DNA of 64,000 nucleotides from Bacterioplanes sp965233665 (lineage in GTDB: Bacteria; Pseudomonadota; Gammaproteobacteria; Pseudomonadales; Oceanobacteraceae). The notes under the pieces were generated by a model, which worked only from the letters and a program-made list of their open reading frames with translations, searched no databases and was not told the origin of the DNA. Of this stretch, positions 45,836 to 55,470 are shown one piece after another. Position 1 is the stretch's first letter. The number at the start of each line of letters is the position of its first letter. Location of the stretch: contig CBDDTG010000033.1 of assembly GCA_965233665.1 (NCBI GenBank), positions 13,374-77,373 of the forward strand, read 5' to 3'. The position numbers and the translations under genes are program-made.

Positions 45836-47101
45836 ATGTTGAAAACACGCAGCTCGATGGCAATGCTGATGACGACGCTGGCGCTAGCCCAACCAGCCGT
45901 GGCCACTGTGGATGACATCCCTAATTACAATGACAAGCTGTATCCGCAGCGGGATGCCGCCAGCCTTAAATACAGCATTATTTCAGACTCAGATTTTCAC
46001 CGACCACTGGCATACATGGCACATTTTATGGGCTTTGCCTGGTGTGGCGGTACCGGCTCTGCCTACGTGGGTGAAGATTTTCAGATTACTCAAAACAGCA
46101 GTAACCAATACACTTTGCAAGCACGCTACAACAGCAACGACCCTCATGCAGAAGGATATCGGGCCAGCGAGCGACTGAAGATGACATTGTCTGATATTCG
46201 CTTTATCACCAACCCCGGCGAACTGCAGCTAGGCGAACCACAGGTTTACGACCGCGAACCGATAAAAACCGTTACCTATGTCGTGAAAAATGAGGGCGAT
46301 ACGGCAGACACCCAAGTCGCCACCTTGACCTACAACGAAACCGAGAGCTGGTCTAAGCAGGATGATTTTTCCTTTACCGAGACCATTGGCATTACCAACA
46401 CCTATGAATTTGGGTTGAAATTATTTGGTGGAAAAACCGAAATCAAAGCAGAATTCAGCGCCAACCAGGGTTGGAGTGAAACCCAGGGCAGCAGCGACAC
46501 CGTGTCACAAAGTGCTCAATACCGCGCCATCGTGCCGCCGCGCAGCAAGCGCGAAATCACCATTACCTTCTTTAAGCAAAAAGCCGATATTCCCTATCAG
46601 TCCAACATGTTTATGGACTACCACCTCACCTATGAAAACTTTTTGCGCTGGGGTGGCAATGCCCGGCAAGATCACCCCACCAATCGGCCTTGGGAGGTGT
46701 ACACCTTCGGTGGCCGCAATCAATTAAATGCCGCCGAAGACATGCTGGATCAGTACCTACACAAACACATCCCCGGCTATGGCCCCTGGGATTGGGATTG
46801 GATGCTGCAAGAGCACGGCAACGACTCCATTCGCTGGGCCTTGGGCAGCATCAGTAAGCGTCGCTATGTCGTGCCTATGACGGGCAAATTCACTACCGTG
46901 GATGCCAGCCAATACAACATTACCGCCGGGCCGGCCATCCCATTAACGGATGAAGAAATGAATAGCTCGCAACGAAGCAAGCGTAGCCTGATGCTGCACA
47001 AAAACGGCCGCCAACTGCAAAAAGTAGATGAGCAAAACTATGACTGGGAAAACCGCGTAACCGATGTACGCTTAACACTAGAAAACCGATTGCAACAATA
47101 A
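45836..47101 (+). CDS. Aerolysin-family pore-forming toxin, lacking domain 1
   Basis: A 421-residue protein with a signal peptide (residues 1-23, ending PAVA). Blocks matching aerolysin are YMAHFMGFAW plus YVGEDF (~60-80), a Ser/Thr-rich insertion-loop region LKLFGGKTEIKAEFSANQGW, and FLRWGGNARQDHPTNRPW (~269-286). The mature part begins at what is domain 2 of Aeromonas aerolysin, so the small N-terminal lobe is missing, as in Clostridium septicum alpha-toxin. RSKR (380-383) before Ser384 is a furin-like activation site and leaves a 38-residue propeptide. It should oligomerise into a beta-barrel pore in host membranes. Its convergent neighbour is a PI-PLC-like protein. Confidence 0.9.
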   Translation: MLKTRSSMAMLMTTLALAQPAVATVDDIPNYNDKLYPQRDAASLKYSIISDSDFHRPLAYMAHFMGFAWCGGTGSAYVGEDFQITQNSSNQYTLQARYNSNDPHAEGYRASERLKMTLSDIRFITNPGELQLGEPQVYDREPIKTVTYVVKNEGDTADTQVATLTYNETESWSKQDDFSFTETIGITNTYEFGLKLFGGKTEIKAEFSANQGWSETQGSSDTVSQSAQYRAIVPPRSKREITITFFKQKADIPYQSNMFMDYHLTYENFLRWGGNARQDHPTNRPWEVYTFGGRNQLNAAEDMLDQYLHKHIPGYGPWDWDWMLQEHGNDSIRWALGSISKRRYVVPMTGKFTTVDASQYNITAGPAIPLTDEEMNSSQRSKRSLMLHKNGRQLQKVDEQNYDWENRVTDVRLTLENRLQQ

Positions 47102-47175
47102 TCTTAGCGGCACCGCCTATCAACTAAAGCAACCGGCGCGATAGAAAGTGGGGTCAGAAAAAAACATGCATAAAA

Positions 47176-47199
47176 AAGGGCCAGCGTTAGCTGGCCCTT
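47176..47199 (-). terminator. Terminator between toxin and PI-PLC genes
   Basis: Perfect 10-bp stem AAGGGCCAGC / GCTGGCCCTT with a GTTA loop. On the minus strand it is followed by six T, giving a strong terminator for the PI-PLC gene. It may also stop readthrough from the convergent toxin gene. Confidence 0.85.
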
Positions 47200-47202
47200 A
47201 CA

Positions 47203-48439
47203 TTATTGATTGACCTGCCAGCGGCCTTCACTGTGTTGGTCGGTAGCGTTTAACCAGACATGATTGATGCCACCGCGCGCATCGATTAAAGCTTGATTGT
47301 CTTTGCTATTGGTCGGCGCAGCAAACTGATAATCATTGCCTAGCTGCTGGCACGCCTGAGCGCCTTGATTCCAACTGCCCTGCCAGCTGCTGACCTGCCA
47401 CTGATTGGCGCCGTTAACGCAGGCAAAAAAGTGCTCTTTGTTGCACTCAGTATCGTCCCAGCGACCGTTTTGCCATTGCACCGCACAATGTTGATTGCCG
47501 TTGTAATTATTGGGCTCGTTCACATCCCACGACCACACAGCTGCCGCTAAGCGATCATCGTCATGGTGCATATCATCCAGGTTGACGATATTACCGCCGT
47601 TTTTATACAGCTGACGCACATCCGCCGCTTCAATGCGTTTTAACTTTACCGCCGGTAAAAATAGCGCCAATTGCACCGACACCGGTGCGGTCTTCCCAGG
47701 CGCGATCAATGTCGCCTAAGCCAGTAAAGGCCAGTTGCTGCATGGCGCCGTTGTCTGAGCAGCCGCCATCCTTCCAAAATACCACTTGCTTGCCGGCTTG
47801 GCGCACTTGGTTTTCTGTTAACGTATTGGGAATATTTTTGCAGCCACCACTGGCATATATTTTATCGCCAATGCTGTTATTCAAAAGCTCCACCAGCTTT
47901 TGATGATGGCCGTCGGAGTGATCTTCAAAATATAAAATAATTACTTCTTGCGGGTTGTTATTAAGCCAGTTTTTCACCTCTGCAAGCCCCTCGCTCACAC
48001 GGCGATCCGTGAGGCTGCAACCCACGTGCAAATCACCCCATTCTTCACCAATGCCTGAGTGACAAAGCAATAAATCGGTTCCCCACTCCCATGGCCAACC
48101 ATGGGTGTGCGCCGTCCAGTGAACATCCAGCTCAATAAAGCGAGCCCCCAAGCTAAGTTGCTCTTCAATGGTGACTTTTTGCTGCGGGTCTAGGTAGCGG
48201 GTGGCGTTGCGATAGGCTTCGGAGTTGTAGCTGTTGTGAGTGCCGAGAATGTTATTTTCCGCCAGGGGGGAGTCGTCATCCAACATGCGCTGCTGGCTGA
48301 GCGCTTTGCCCGCCCAACTGTTATGAAAATCTGCCATAGGGTCGGCTTCTGGCGTCGAGCTCATCGCCACAGCCTGAGTGCTCAGCATAAGTGAGGTCAA
48401 TGCGCCTGCTACAGACGTCAGTGAGATCGCTGGTTTCAT
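47203..48439 (-). pseudogene. Secreted PI-PLC X-domain protein with C-type-lectin-like region, one frameshift
   Basis: A 411-residue protein if one base is removed at a T run near 47645 (repaired text FTGGKLKRIEAADV). A signal peptide (MKPAISLTSVAGALTSLMLS) leads into an X domain with catalytic-type NILGTHNSYN and FIELDVHW, then LLLCHSG. The second half has NEPNNYNGNQHC, GRWDDTEC, HFFACV and VWLNATDQHSEGRW, a Cys/Trp pattern close to C-type lectin domains. It probably cleaves phosphatidylinositol or GPI-linked lipid and binds a glycan; both are inference from the family. AAGGTG precedes the start. Confidence 0.8.
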
Positions 48440-48454
48440 AAAACACCTTTTTTT

Positions 48455-48587
48455 AGGAACCGCTGAATAATTCGGTGCCCGCTCTGGATCACCAGAGGGC
48501 TCCAGATCACAAAGCCGATTTGCCGCTCTAGCCAGCTACAGCAAAAATCGGCGACACAGAGCTGTGCAGAATTATCCAGAGGTTCCT
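48455..48587. mobile_element. MITE-like element, copy 2 (133 bp)
   Basis: Imperfect terminal inverted repeats: left AGGAACCGCTGAATAATTC, right end complement AGGAACCTCTGGATAATTC. The interior forms two hairpins (CTCTGG/CCAGAG and GCCGATTT with AAAATCGGC). It has no gene. About 105 bp match the left part of the element at 61927. Ends and interior suggest a non-autonomous derivative of an IS5-like transposon. The remaining ~200 bp to the IorA start hold no recognised feature. Confidence 0.7.
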
Positions 48588-48789
48588 TCGTTATATTTAT
48601 AGTTGTGTTGGCAGCGCTCCCTGACCGCCTAAATACCTTATCGGTACGCTTGTTTTAGCGGTGCCAGACTCAGCTGACAATGCCCTGGCCCGAATAGACA
48701 AAAGCCGCAAGGCTTGACCGTAAAAACCGCTTGGCCGCTTATAAAGGCATTGGTAACCTTGGGTCACTTAGAAAAACAGGCTGGCCCTT

Positions 48790-49284
48790 ATGATCTCTTT
48801 GACGGTGAACAGACAACGCCATTCTTTGGATATCGACGACGATACGCCCTTGCTGTGGGTGGTTCGTGATGAGCTAAAACTCAAAGGCAGCAAGTTTGGT
48901 TGTGGCGCTGGTTTGTGTGGCGCTTGCACCATGCATCTGGACGGCGCGCCCATTCGCAGCTGCATCACGCCGGTCAGCATGGCCGCTGGCAAACAAGTCA
49001 CCACCATTGAAGGCGTTACTCCAAGCCAAGGGCTAAGCCCAGTGCAACAGGCCTGGGTCGAGTTGAATGTGCCCCAGTGTGGCTACTGCCAATCCGGCCA
49101 AATCATGTCGGCCACGGCGTTATTGGCGAACAACCCAAGCCCCACAGATGACGACATAGACCAGGCCATGAGCGGCAACTTGTGCCGCTGTGGCACCTAC
49201 CCCAGAATTCGTGCCGCCATTCATCAAGCCGCCGAGCATCCTCTGTATCAGGAACTACGCCAGCCGGAGAATAACCATGACTGA
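48790..49284 (+). CDS. iorA: Isoquinoline 1-oxidoreductase-like alpha subunit, [2Fe-2S]
   Basis: A 164-residue protein with two [2Fe-2S] clusters. The plant-ferredoxin-type cluster uses Cys38, Cys43, Cys46 and Cys58 (FGCGAGLCGACTMHL). The second uses CGYC (97-100) and CRC (132-134). It transfers electrons from the molybdenum subunit encoded next. The stop overlaps the iorB start by 8 bp. Members act on N-heterocycles or aldehydes; the substrate here is unknown. Confidence 0.9.
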   Translation: MISLTVNRQRHSLDIDDDTPLLWVVRDELKLKGSKFGCGAGLCGACTMHLDGAPIRSCITPVSMAAGKQVTTIEGVTPSQGLSPVQQAWVELNVPQCGYCQSGQIMSATALLANNPSPTDDDIDQAMSGNLCRCGTYPRIRAAIHQAAEHPLYQELRQPENNHD

Positions 49285-51482
49285 GTTAAATCGCCGGCAG
49301 TTTCTAAAAACATCCGCACTGGCCTCCGGCGGTTTGCTAATGACCATCGCCTTGCCCGGCTGCGCCAGCATCGGCCATCAGGGCATGGTGTCGAACAGTG
49401 ATTGGCAAGCCAACGCCTGGCTGCATATTCATACCGACAACCGCATTACCTTTGTGCTCGACCGAGTAGAGATGGGCCAAGGCACCTACACCGGTTTAGT
49501 GACCTTGCTAGCAGAAGAGTTGGAGGTAGCACCCGAGCAGGTAGACGTCACTTTCGCTGGGGTCGACAGTTTCTACAACAACCCCATTTATAAGCTGCAA
49601 ATCACTGGCGGCTCGACCAGCATGGCCAGCAGTTATGAGCGCATTCGCATCGCCGGCGCCAGCGCACGAGAAATGCTACGCCAAGCCGCAGCGCAAGTTT
49701 GGCAACAGCCACTAAGCGCCGTACGTGCCGACAATGGCCATGTGCATTTTCAACAACAGTCCCTCAGCTATGGCGAGCTGGCACCTTTTGCAGCAAAGCA
49801 ATCCGTGCCCGAGGCCACACTGAAAAGCGCTGGGCAATTTCAACGCATAGGCAAACCCGAGCAGCGTTTAGACGCGCGCGCCAAGGTGACCGGCCAGGCC
49901 GAATACGGTATCGATGTCGATTTGCCCGGCATGCTCTATGCCGTGGTGAGCCGAGCACCGGCCTGGGGCGCCACACTGGCAAGCCGCGATATCAGCGCCG
50001 CCCAACAAGCCTCAGGTGTGGTGGCAGTGTTCGAAATCACAGCCGCCGGCCGCCAGGGCATCGCCGTAGTCGCCGAGCGCTACTGGCAAGCGCGCAAAGC
50101 CCAGCGCTTGCTGCAACTCGATTGGCAAACGCCTGACGTAGCACCGTCCACCGACAGCCTGATCGCCCCTGCATCGCCAGGCCTTGGAACAAGACAGCGG
50201 TGATCGAGTGCGTGATGAGGGCGATTTCGAACAGGCGTTAGCGAGTAGCGAACAAGTACTCAAAGCAGATTATCAATTGCCACACTTGGCCCACGCCACG
50301 CTGGAGCCACAAAACTGTGTCGTCGATGCCCGCGCCGACGCCATGGAGGTTTGGGCACCGACCCAATCCGCCAGCATGGCCCGCGTTGCCGCAGGCCGTC
50401 ACAGTCGCTACAGCCTGGACGACATTAAAGTGCATACCACTTGGATCGGTGGCGGCTTTGGCCGGCGCATCATGCAGGATTACATCAGTGAATGCGCCGC
50501 CATCGCCGACCACCTGCAGCACCCAGTTAAACTGATTTGGAGCCGCGAGGAAGACACGCAACACGATTTTTATCGCCCCGCCAGCGTGCACCGGTTGGCA
50601 GCCGCCATCAACGACGGCGACGTACAAGGCTGGCAGCATCGCTTGGCCCACCCCAAGGTGTTTGATTGGTTTGCCGACGATGCGGCGCCCGCACAATACC
50701 CTTTTATGCCCAAATTTATGTTTCCGGCGCTGGCTTCCTCCGGCAAGGCGGGTGAGGGCATCATCGCCCCTAGCGACACTTCGGCGTACGAAGGTGCCCA
50801 TGATCTGCCCTATGACTTTGCCCATTTACAAGTGAACTTTGTACATTCAGATCCGGGCGTGCCGGTTGGCTACTGGCGCTCTGTTGGCCACTCACACAAT
50901 GGCTTTGTGACAGAAAGCTTTGTTGATGAGCTGGCCCATCACACACGCACCGACCCGCTGGCGTTTCGCCTGCGCCATCTTGCGCAACACCCACAGGCCG
51001 TCGCTTTATTAAACGCTGTGGCCAAAGCTGCGCACTGGGGTCAGCCACTGGCTGGCTGCCAGCAGGGCATTGCGATTCATAAAAGCTTTGGTAGCTGGGT
51101 GGCTCAAGTGGCCGATGTGCAGTTAGAAGGCGAGCAAATCAAGGTAAAGCGTGTGGTCTGCGGCGTCGACTGCGGCCTAGCCGTTAACCCTGATACCGTC
51201 AAAGCACAAATGGAAGGCGGCATTATCTTCGCCCTTACCGCTGCTCTGCACGGAGAAATCACACTGCAACACGGTGAAGTTCAGCAAAGCAACTTTCACG
51301 ACTACCCATTGGCACGCATTACCGAAACGCCGCAACTCGAGGTATTTATCATGCCATCGCAGCAAGCCCCTACTGGCGTTGGCGAACCCGGTGTGCCGCC
51401 TTTGGCAGCGGCCGTCGCCAATGCTGTATTTGCTGCCAGCGGCCGACGGTTGCGCAGCCTGCCCCTGCGCTTAACTGCATGA
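49277..51482 (+). pseudogene. iorB: Isoquinoline 1-oxidoreductase-like beta subunit, one frameshift
   Basis: A 734-residue molybdenum hydroxylase subunit if one C is removed from CCCC at 50166-50169 (repaired text LIALHRQALEQDSGD). A Tat signal (NRRQFLKTSALASGG) precedes the two Mo-binding domains. Motifs include DRVEMGQGTYTG and, after the break, TWIGGGFGRRIM, RSVGHSHNGFVTESF and PTGVGEPGVPPLAAAVANA with the active-site Glu. It overlaps xdhC by 4 bp. As given, the frame is split into 49277-50203 and 50184-51482. Confidence 0.85.
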
Positions 51483-52408
51483 CGGGCCATCACCTGCAGG
51501 TGATTTCCCAGCTCACTAGGTGGCTGACAGCAGGCCACCCGTGTTGGCTGGCGACGGTTAGCGCCACCTATGGCAGCAGCCCCAGGCCTGTTGGTTCCAT
51601 GCTGGCTTGGTGCGCTGAACACGGCCACGTAGGCTCGCTATCGGGTGGCTGTGTCGAGCAAGATTTATTGCAGCGCTTGCCACAACTCACACCCGTTAGA
51701 ACGCCACTGCGACAACGCTTTGGCGCGACTGAAGCCGAGCAGCAACGCTACCGCTTACCCTGCGGTGGGCAGTTGGAGATATTGCTCGAAGCCGTCGATG
51801 GCGATGACGTCACTCACTTTCAGGCACTGCAACAAGCATTGCAGCAGCGTCAGCCGTGTGCACGCAGCGTTGCAGAGGATGGGCAGCGCCGGCTACAGCC
51901 TGCTGAGCACAGCCAGACCGGCAACACCGCCCACGGCTGGCAACAGGTGTTCAAGCCCGATTACCAGCTATTGTTGGCCGGTGCCGGCGAAACCAGCGCC
52001 GAGTTGGCAAAGTTGGCACAGCCGGCGGGGTTTGACGTCACCATTTGCGATTTTCGCGACGAGTTTTTGCATGGCTTTGATGTGGCTGGCGCTCGCGTGG
52101 TTAAAGCCATGCCAGATGAGATGGTACGAGAGCAATTTCACGATGCTCACAGTGCCGTGATCGGCTTGGCCCATGACCCACGCGTGGATGACCTAGCCGT
52201 CATCGAAGCCCTCGACAGCCAGGCGTTTTACGTCGGGGCCATGGGCTCGCAGCAAACGTCCGCTAAGCGCCGCCAGCGGCTGGCTGAACTGGGCCTCCCC
52301 TCAGATCAACTGGCTCGGCTGCACGCCCCCGTCGGCTTAGCGATCAACTCCCACACGCCCTATCACATCGCCATCTCCATATTGGCCCATCTGTTACAGC
52401 AACGTTAA
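51479..52408 (+). CDS. XdhC/CoxI-family molybdenum hydroxylase maturation protein
   Basis: A 309-residue XdhC-type protein. It has an N-terminal XdhC_CoxI domain (ATVSATYGSSPRPVGS, GSLSGGCVEQDLL) and a C-terminal Rossmann domain (LLLAGAGETSAELAKLA, GAMGSQQTSAKRRQRL, LHAPVGLAINSHTP). These proteins bind and sulfurate the Mo cofactor before insertion into hydroxylases. It is coupled to iorB by an ATGA overlap and so most likely matures IorAB. Confidence 0.87.
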   Translation: MTGHHLQVISQLTRWLTAGHPCWLATVSATYGSSPRPVGSMLAWCAEHGHVGSLSGGCVEQDLLQRLPQLTPVRTPLRQRFGATEAEQQRYRLPCGGQLEILLEAVDGDDVTHFQALQQALQQRQPCARSVAEDGQRRLQPAEHSQTGNTAHGWQQVFKPDYQLLLAGAGETSAELAKLAQPAGFDVTICDFRDEFLHGFDVAGARVVKAMPDEMVREQFHDAHSAVIGLAHDPRVDDLAVIEALDSQAFYVGAMGSQQTSAKRRQRLAELGLPSDQLARLHAPVGLAINSHTPYHIAISILAHLLQQR

Positions 52409-52515
52409 TCCGCCGCAGCAACATGCCGTAACATGAGCGCCTGACGTTTTTGCAACACAGCACTCGCTCTCCTGACCTAATCTAAAGCCATATCCACAGC
52501 CACGGGGGCAGAGCA

Positions 52516-53250
52516 ATGCCACGTTTTTTACTGATCATTTCATTGTTGTTCTGGGCGAACGTCAGCCAGGCAGACTTAAGCAAGCTCACTTATCTGACAG
52601 AATCTTATCCACCCTACAATATGCATGAGGGCAACCAGCTGCGCGGTATTGCCGTCGATTTACTGGTCACGGCCATGGAGCGCCAGGGCGCCAATGTGCA
52701 ACGCACTGACATCAAACTGCAGCCTTGGCCAAGAGCGTATCGCGCCGCCTTAGATGGCCCCGGCGTTGTGCTGTTTTCCACCACCCGCACCGAAGAGCGC
52801 GAACCCTTATTTCAATGGGTGGGCCCAATTGCCGATACACGCATTGTGCTGCTCGCACGCAAAGATAAAAATCTGACGGTAGGCCAAGATCTCAGCAACT
52901 TAACGGTAGGGGTTATTCGCGATGACATCGGTGAGCAAATGGCACGCGAACGCGGTGCTAAAGACAGCAATATTCGCTATGTGCCCAACGCCGAATCGTT
53001 AGCGCGCATGCTGGATAAAGGCCGCATTGATGTGTGGGCTTATGAAGAAAATGTAGGCCGTTGGTTTATTCGCCAAGCTGGTTTAAACAATGACGACTTT
53101 GAAGCCGCCAGCGTGCTTAAAGAAGGTCAGCTGTATTTTAGCGTCAGCACCGACGTCGATAGCGCTGACGTACAAAAACTGCAGCAAGCCATCGACGCGA
53201 TCAAAGCCGATAAAGCCGCCATGAAAGCCATTAATGATCGCTACTTGTAA
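52516..53250 (+). CDS. Periplasmic solute-binding protein (family 3)
   Basis: A 244-residue protein with a signal peptide (MPRFLLIISLLFWANVSQA). The fold motifs are YPPYNMHEGNQLRGIAVDLL and PWPRAYRAALDGPGVVLFST, typical of amino-acid-type SBP_bac_3 proteins. There are no transporter genes beside it, so it may be an orphan receptor. It lies in the molybdenum gene group, but its link to it is unknown. Confidence 0.82.
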   Translation: MPRFLLIISLLFWANVSQADLSKLTYLTESYPPYNMHEGNQLRGIAVDLLVTAMERQGANVQRTDIKLQPWPRAYRAALDGPGVVLFSTTRTEEREPLFQWVGPIADTRIVLLARKDKNLTVGQDLSNLTVGVIRDDIGEQMARERGAKDSNIRYVPNAESLARMLDKGRIDVWAYEENVGRWFIRQAGLNNDDFEAASVLKEGQLYFSVSTDVDSADVQKLQQAIDAIKADKAAMKAINDRYL

Positions 53251-53262
53251 TGTTTGATACAC

Positions 53263-53308
53263 TGACGGCTCGTACTAGTGTCCTGAGTCAGAACACTGAG
53301 AGCCGTCA
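53263..53308 (+). promoter_or_regulatory. Hairpin overlapping the MocA-like start codon
   Basis: TGACGGCTC (53263-53271) pairs with GAGCCGTCA (53300-53308), the last base being the A of the ATG. A second AGTGT/ACACT stem lies inside. The ribosome-binding region is thus in the stem. This could limit translation of the MocA-like gene, or be a readthrough-permitting end of the upstream gene. Confidence 0.5.
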
Positions 53309-53874
53309 TGCCCGCCACCGTTATCCTACTAGCCGCTGGCTGCAGTCGTCGATTTGGCGGCGATAAACGCTTAGCTTTGTTGCCATCGGGCAAGCCTGTG
53401 TTATTTGCCACCCTGGCCAATATTCAAGCAGCCGGCTTACCATTAAAAGTTATTTTAGCGCCAAGCGACCAAGCCCTCGCTGAGCGGCTGCAAGCACTCA
53501 ATATTGACACAGCGATATGCCCGGATGCCGAGCTAGGCATGGGCCACAGCTTGGCCTTTGGCGTTGCCAGCACGACGAGTAACAACGGCTGGTTAATTGC
53601 GCTAGCGGATATGCCAGCCATTCGCCCCGACACCTACCTGCGCATGGCGCAAGCACTCGAATCACACCCATTGGTGATACCCGAGTTAGACGATGGCCGC
53701 CGCGGACATCCGGTGGGATTTGCAGCATGTTTTAAACAGCAATTACTGCAATGCCAAGGAGATCAAGGGGCGCGACATATTGTGCAGCAGCAACCGGCAC
53801 ATTTAGTAACGCTTGACGATGCCGGCATTATTGCCGACATCGATCGACCAGAGGACTTGCGCCAATGGTGCTAG
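53308..53874 (+). CDS. MocA-like molybdenum cofactor nucleotidyltransferase
   Basis: A 188-residue nucleotidyltransferase. The N-terminal motif LLAAGCSRRFGGDKRLALL fits the LAAG-x-S-x-R-x-G signature. LADMPAIRPDTYLRM is the central Asp motif, and RRGHPVGF is the family HPV-like loop. MocA makes molybdopterin cytosine dinucleotide, the cofactor of many molybdenum hydroxylases, so it would supply IorAB. CobY/GlmU-type relatives are an alternative. The stop shares the CTAG with the convergent EamA gene. Confidence 0.82.
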   Translation: MPATVILLAAGCSRRFGGDKRLALLPSGKPVLFATLANIQAAGLPLKVILAPSDQALAERLQALNIDTAICPDAELGMGHSLAFGVASTTSNNGWLIALADMPAIRPDTYLRMAQALESHPLVIPELDDGRRGHPVGFAACFKQQLLQCQGDQGARHIVQQQPAHLVTLDDAGIIADIDRPEDLRQWC

Positions 53875-54725
53875 TCACTTTGCCGCATCACCAACGCCAA
53901 ACCCGCTAAAATTGCCATCATTCCCAGCAAAGCCAACAGTGGCATGTGGTTATCCAATACCAGAAAATCCAGTACCACAGTGACCACAGGCACCAGATAA
54001 AACAGGCTGGTGACGTTGACCAGATTGCCAGTGTTTATAAGCTGATAAAACAGCAACTGGGCACCGACAGAAATCACCAACCCCATCCACAACAACGGGA
54101 CCCAAAAGCCCCACTCCATTTGCCAGTCGAAGGGTTGCGTTGGCGCCCACAATGCCAATACCAATAATGTGACCACATATTGCAGTGGCAGCGTTTTTAA
54201 CGGCGTTTGTTGCACGCCTTTTTGCACAATGGCGCCGCTGGTAATGCAGGCCAAAGCTGCCAAGGCATAGCCCATGCCCCACCACGACAATTCGGCCTGA
54301 GTCAGGCTTTGCCAAACCACCAGGGTTAGCCCCAGCAGCGCCAGCAATAAGCCACTCAAGCGCCGCGCTGAAAAACGCCGCTCGGTGAACAGCAAAGTTA
54401 AAATCGGCTGCACACCCAGTACAGTGGCCAGCAAGCCTGGAGTGACGCCATGAAACATGGCCTGGAAATAGCAAATCGAATATAAGCCAATCATCAGCAG
54501 GCCGGCTAACGCGATTCGCTTTAAAGAAGCTTTAGCGGGCCAACCACCACCAGCCGCTCCGATCAGTAACAGCAAAGCCATTAGCGCCAACGCAAAGCGC
54601 ATCACCAACAGCGCCAGCGGCGAACTGTGATCTAGACCAATGCGAATAAAAATCGCAGCACTGCCCCATAAAAGAACAAACAGGGCCATCGACGCCCAAG
54701 GCGCGCGAGAAAAAAAAGTAAGCAT
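53871..54725 (-). CDS. EamA-family (DMT) transporter
   Basis: A 284-residue protein with ten helices in two EamA repeats. Typical text is LLWGSAAIFIRIGLDHSSPL at the start and GAIVQKGVQQTPLKTLPLQY in the middle. The substrate cannot be predicted; DMT members export amino acids, sugars or toxic metabolites. Its stop codon lies in the palindrome CTAG that also ends the MocA-like gene. Confidence 0.85.
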   Translation of the reverse strand: MLTFFSRAPWASMALFVLLWGSAAIFIRIGLDHSSPLALLVMRFALALMALLLLIGAAGGGWPAKASLKRIALAGLLMIGLYSICYFQAMFHGVTPGLLATVLGVQPILTLLFTERRFSARRLSGLLLALLGLTLVVWQSLTQAELSWWGMGYALAALACITSGAIVQKGVQQTPLKTLPLQYVVTLLVLALWAPTQPFDWQMEWGFWVPLLWMGLVISVGAQLLFYQLINTGNLVNVTSLFYLVPVVTVVLDFLVLDNHMPLLALLGMMAILAGLALVMRQSD

Positions 54726-55004
54726 GTGAAAATCTCATCTGTTGAAACGTGCGAACCCGCTGCGATCCCAGTTGGGCCTCAGTAAAGTTATTGCAGCGGG
54801 ATGGATATAGCCGGGTTAGGCCACAACAGTCGTGGGCGGCTGAACGCCAGCCACAACGACTTGATTCACAACAGATGACATAGGCAATAATTCTGTTCGC
54901 ACTCAGGCACTTTCACTGCGCCCAGCAGTGCTGACAGTACAATCCTTTAGGTTGATAAGAATATTAACTGGGAAAATAGCAGCCGGCTGCTTAGCTGACA
55001 AGCA

Positions 55005-55470
55005 CTAAACCGGCACCTCTAGCCGACGAACTGCACCTCCCAACTTAATCAGCCCAGGCTGAATAACTTTGGCACATAAGCCACCATGGCCCAGCTAGCC
55101 CTAAGTTTTCATCCATGCGCGAACAGGGGTGGCATAAAGCAGTGCCTAACAAAATCGCTTCTCCTACAGCAAAATGCTGATGCCGTAGTGCTTGTAAATT
55201 CACACCACACACGACGATATTGCGCCTTACCAAGCTTGGATCGATCTCGCTGCGATTAAGCCACTTAGCTACCAATTCCAAATGCTCAGCATTGATTAAT
55301 GTTATCTGGCGTGCCGACCCTGGGCGGCTATGACAGCGACGGTCGCCTTCGAGCCCCAGCGCTTCAATGGCGTAGCGGATGCATGAGCTGGCGCCTTTCT
55401 GGACGTACGCCTCCCGGCCTTCGCCGATGTTTTCACTGATGCGATCGAATAAAGCCTGCTGTGCAGCCAT
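55005..55470 (-). pseudogene. MOSC domain protein, one frameshift
   Basis: A 154-residue protein if one base is removed near 55090-55092. The start is MAAQQALF at 55470, with GGAG 6 bp upstream. The core has RPGSARQITLINAEHL, VRRNIVVCGVNL and CHPCSRMDENLG. As given, the frame drifts to a short unrelated tail; the third frame supplies the true end: HGGLCAKVIQPGLIKLGGAV. MOSC proteins bind Mo cofactor sulfur through a conserved Cys. It lies in the molybdenum group. Upstream, 54726-55004 holds only weak dyads. Confidence 0.8.

Noticed and set aside
50238..50825. A 195-codon minus-strand frame inside iorB
   Set aside because: It is antisense to conserved molybdenum-binding motifs and has no family resemblance.
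54726..55004. Possible small RNA or gene upstream of the EamA gene
   Set aside because: Only loose dyads (CCCGCTGC/GCAGCGGG far apart) and no promoter-terminator pair are visible.
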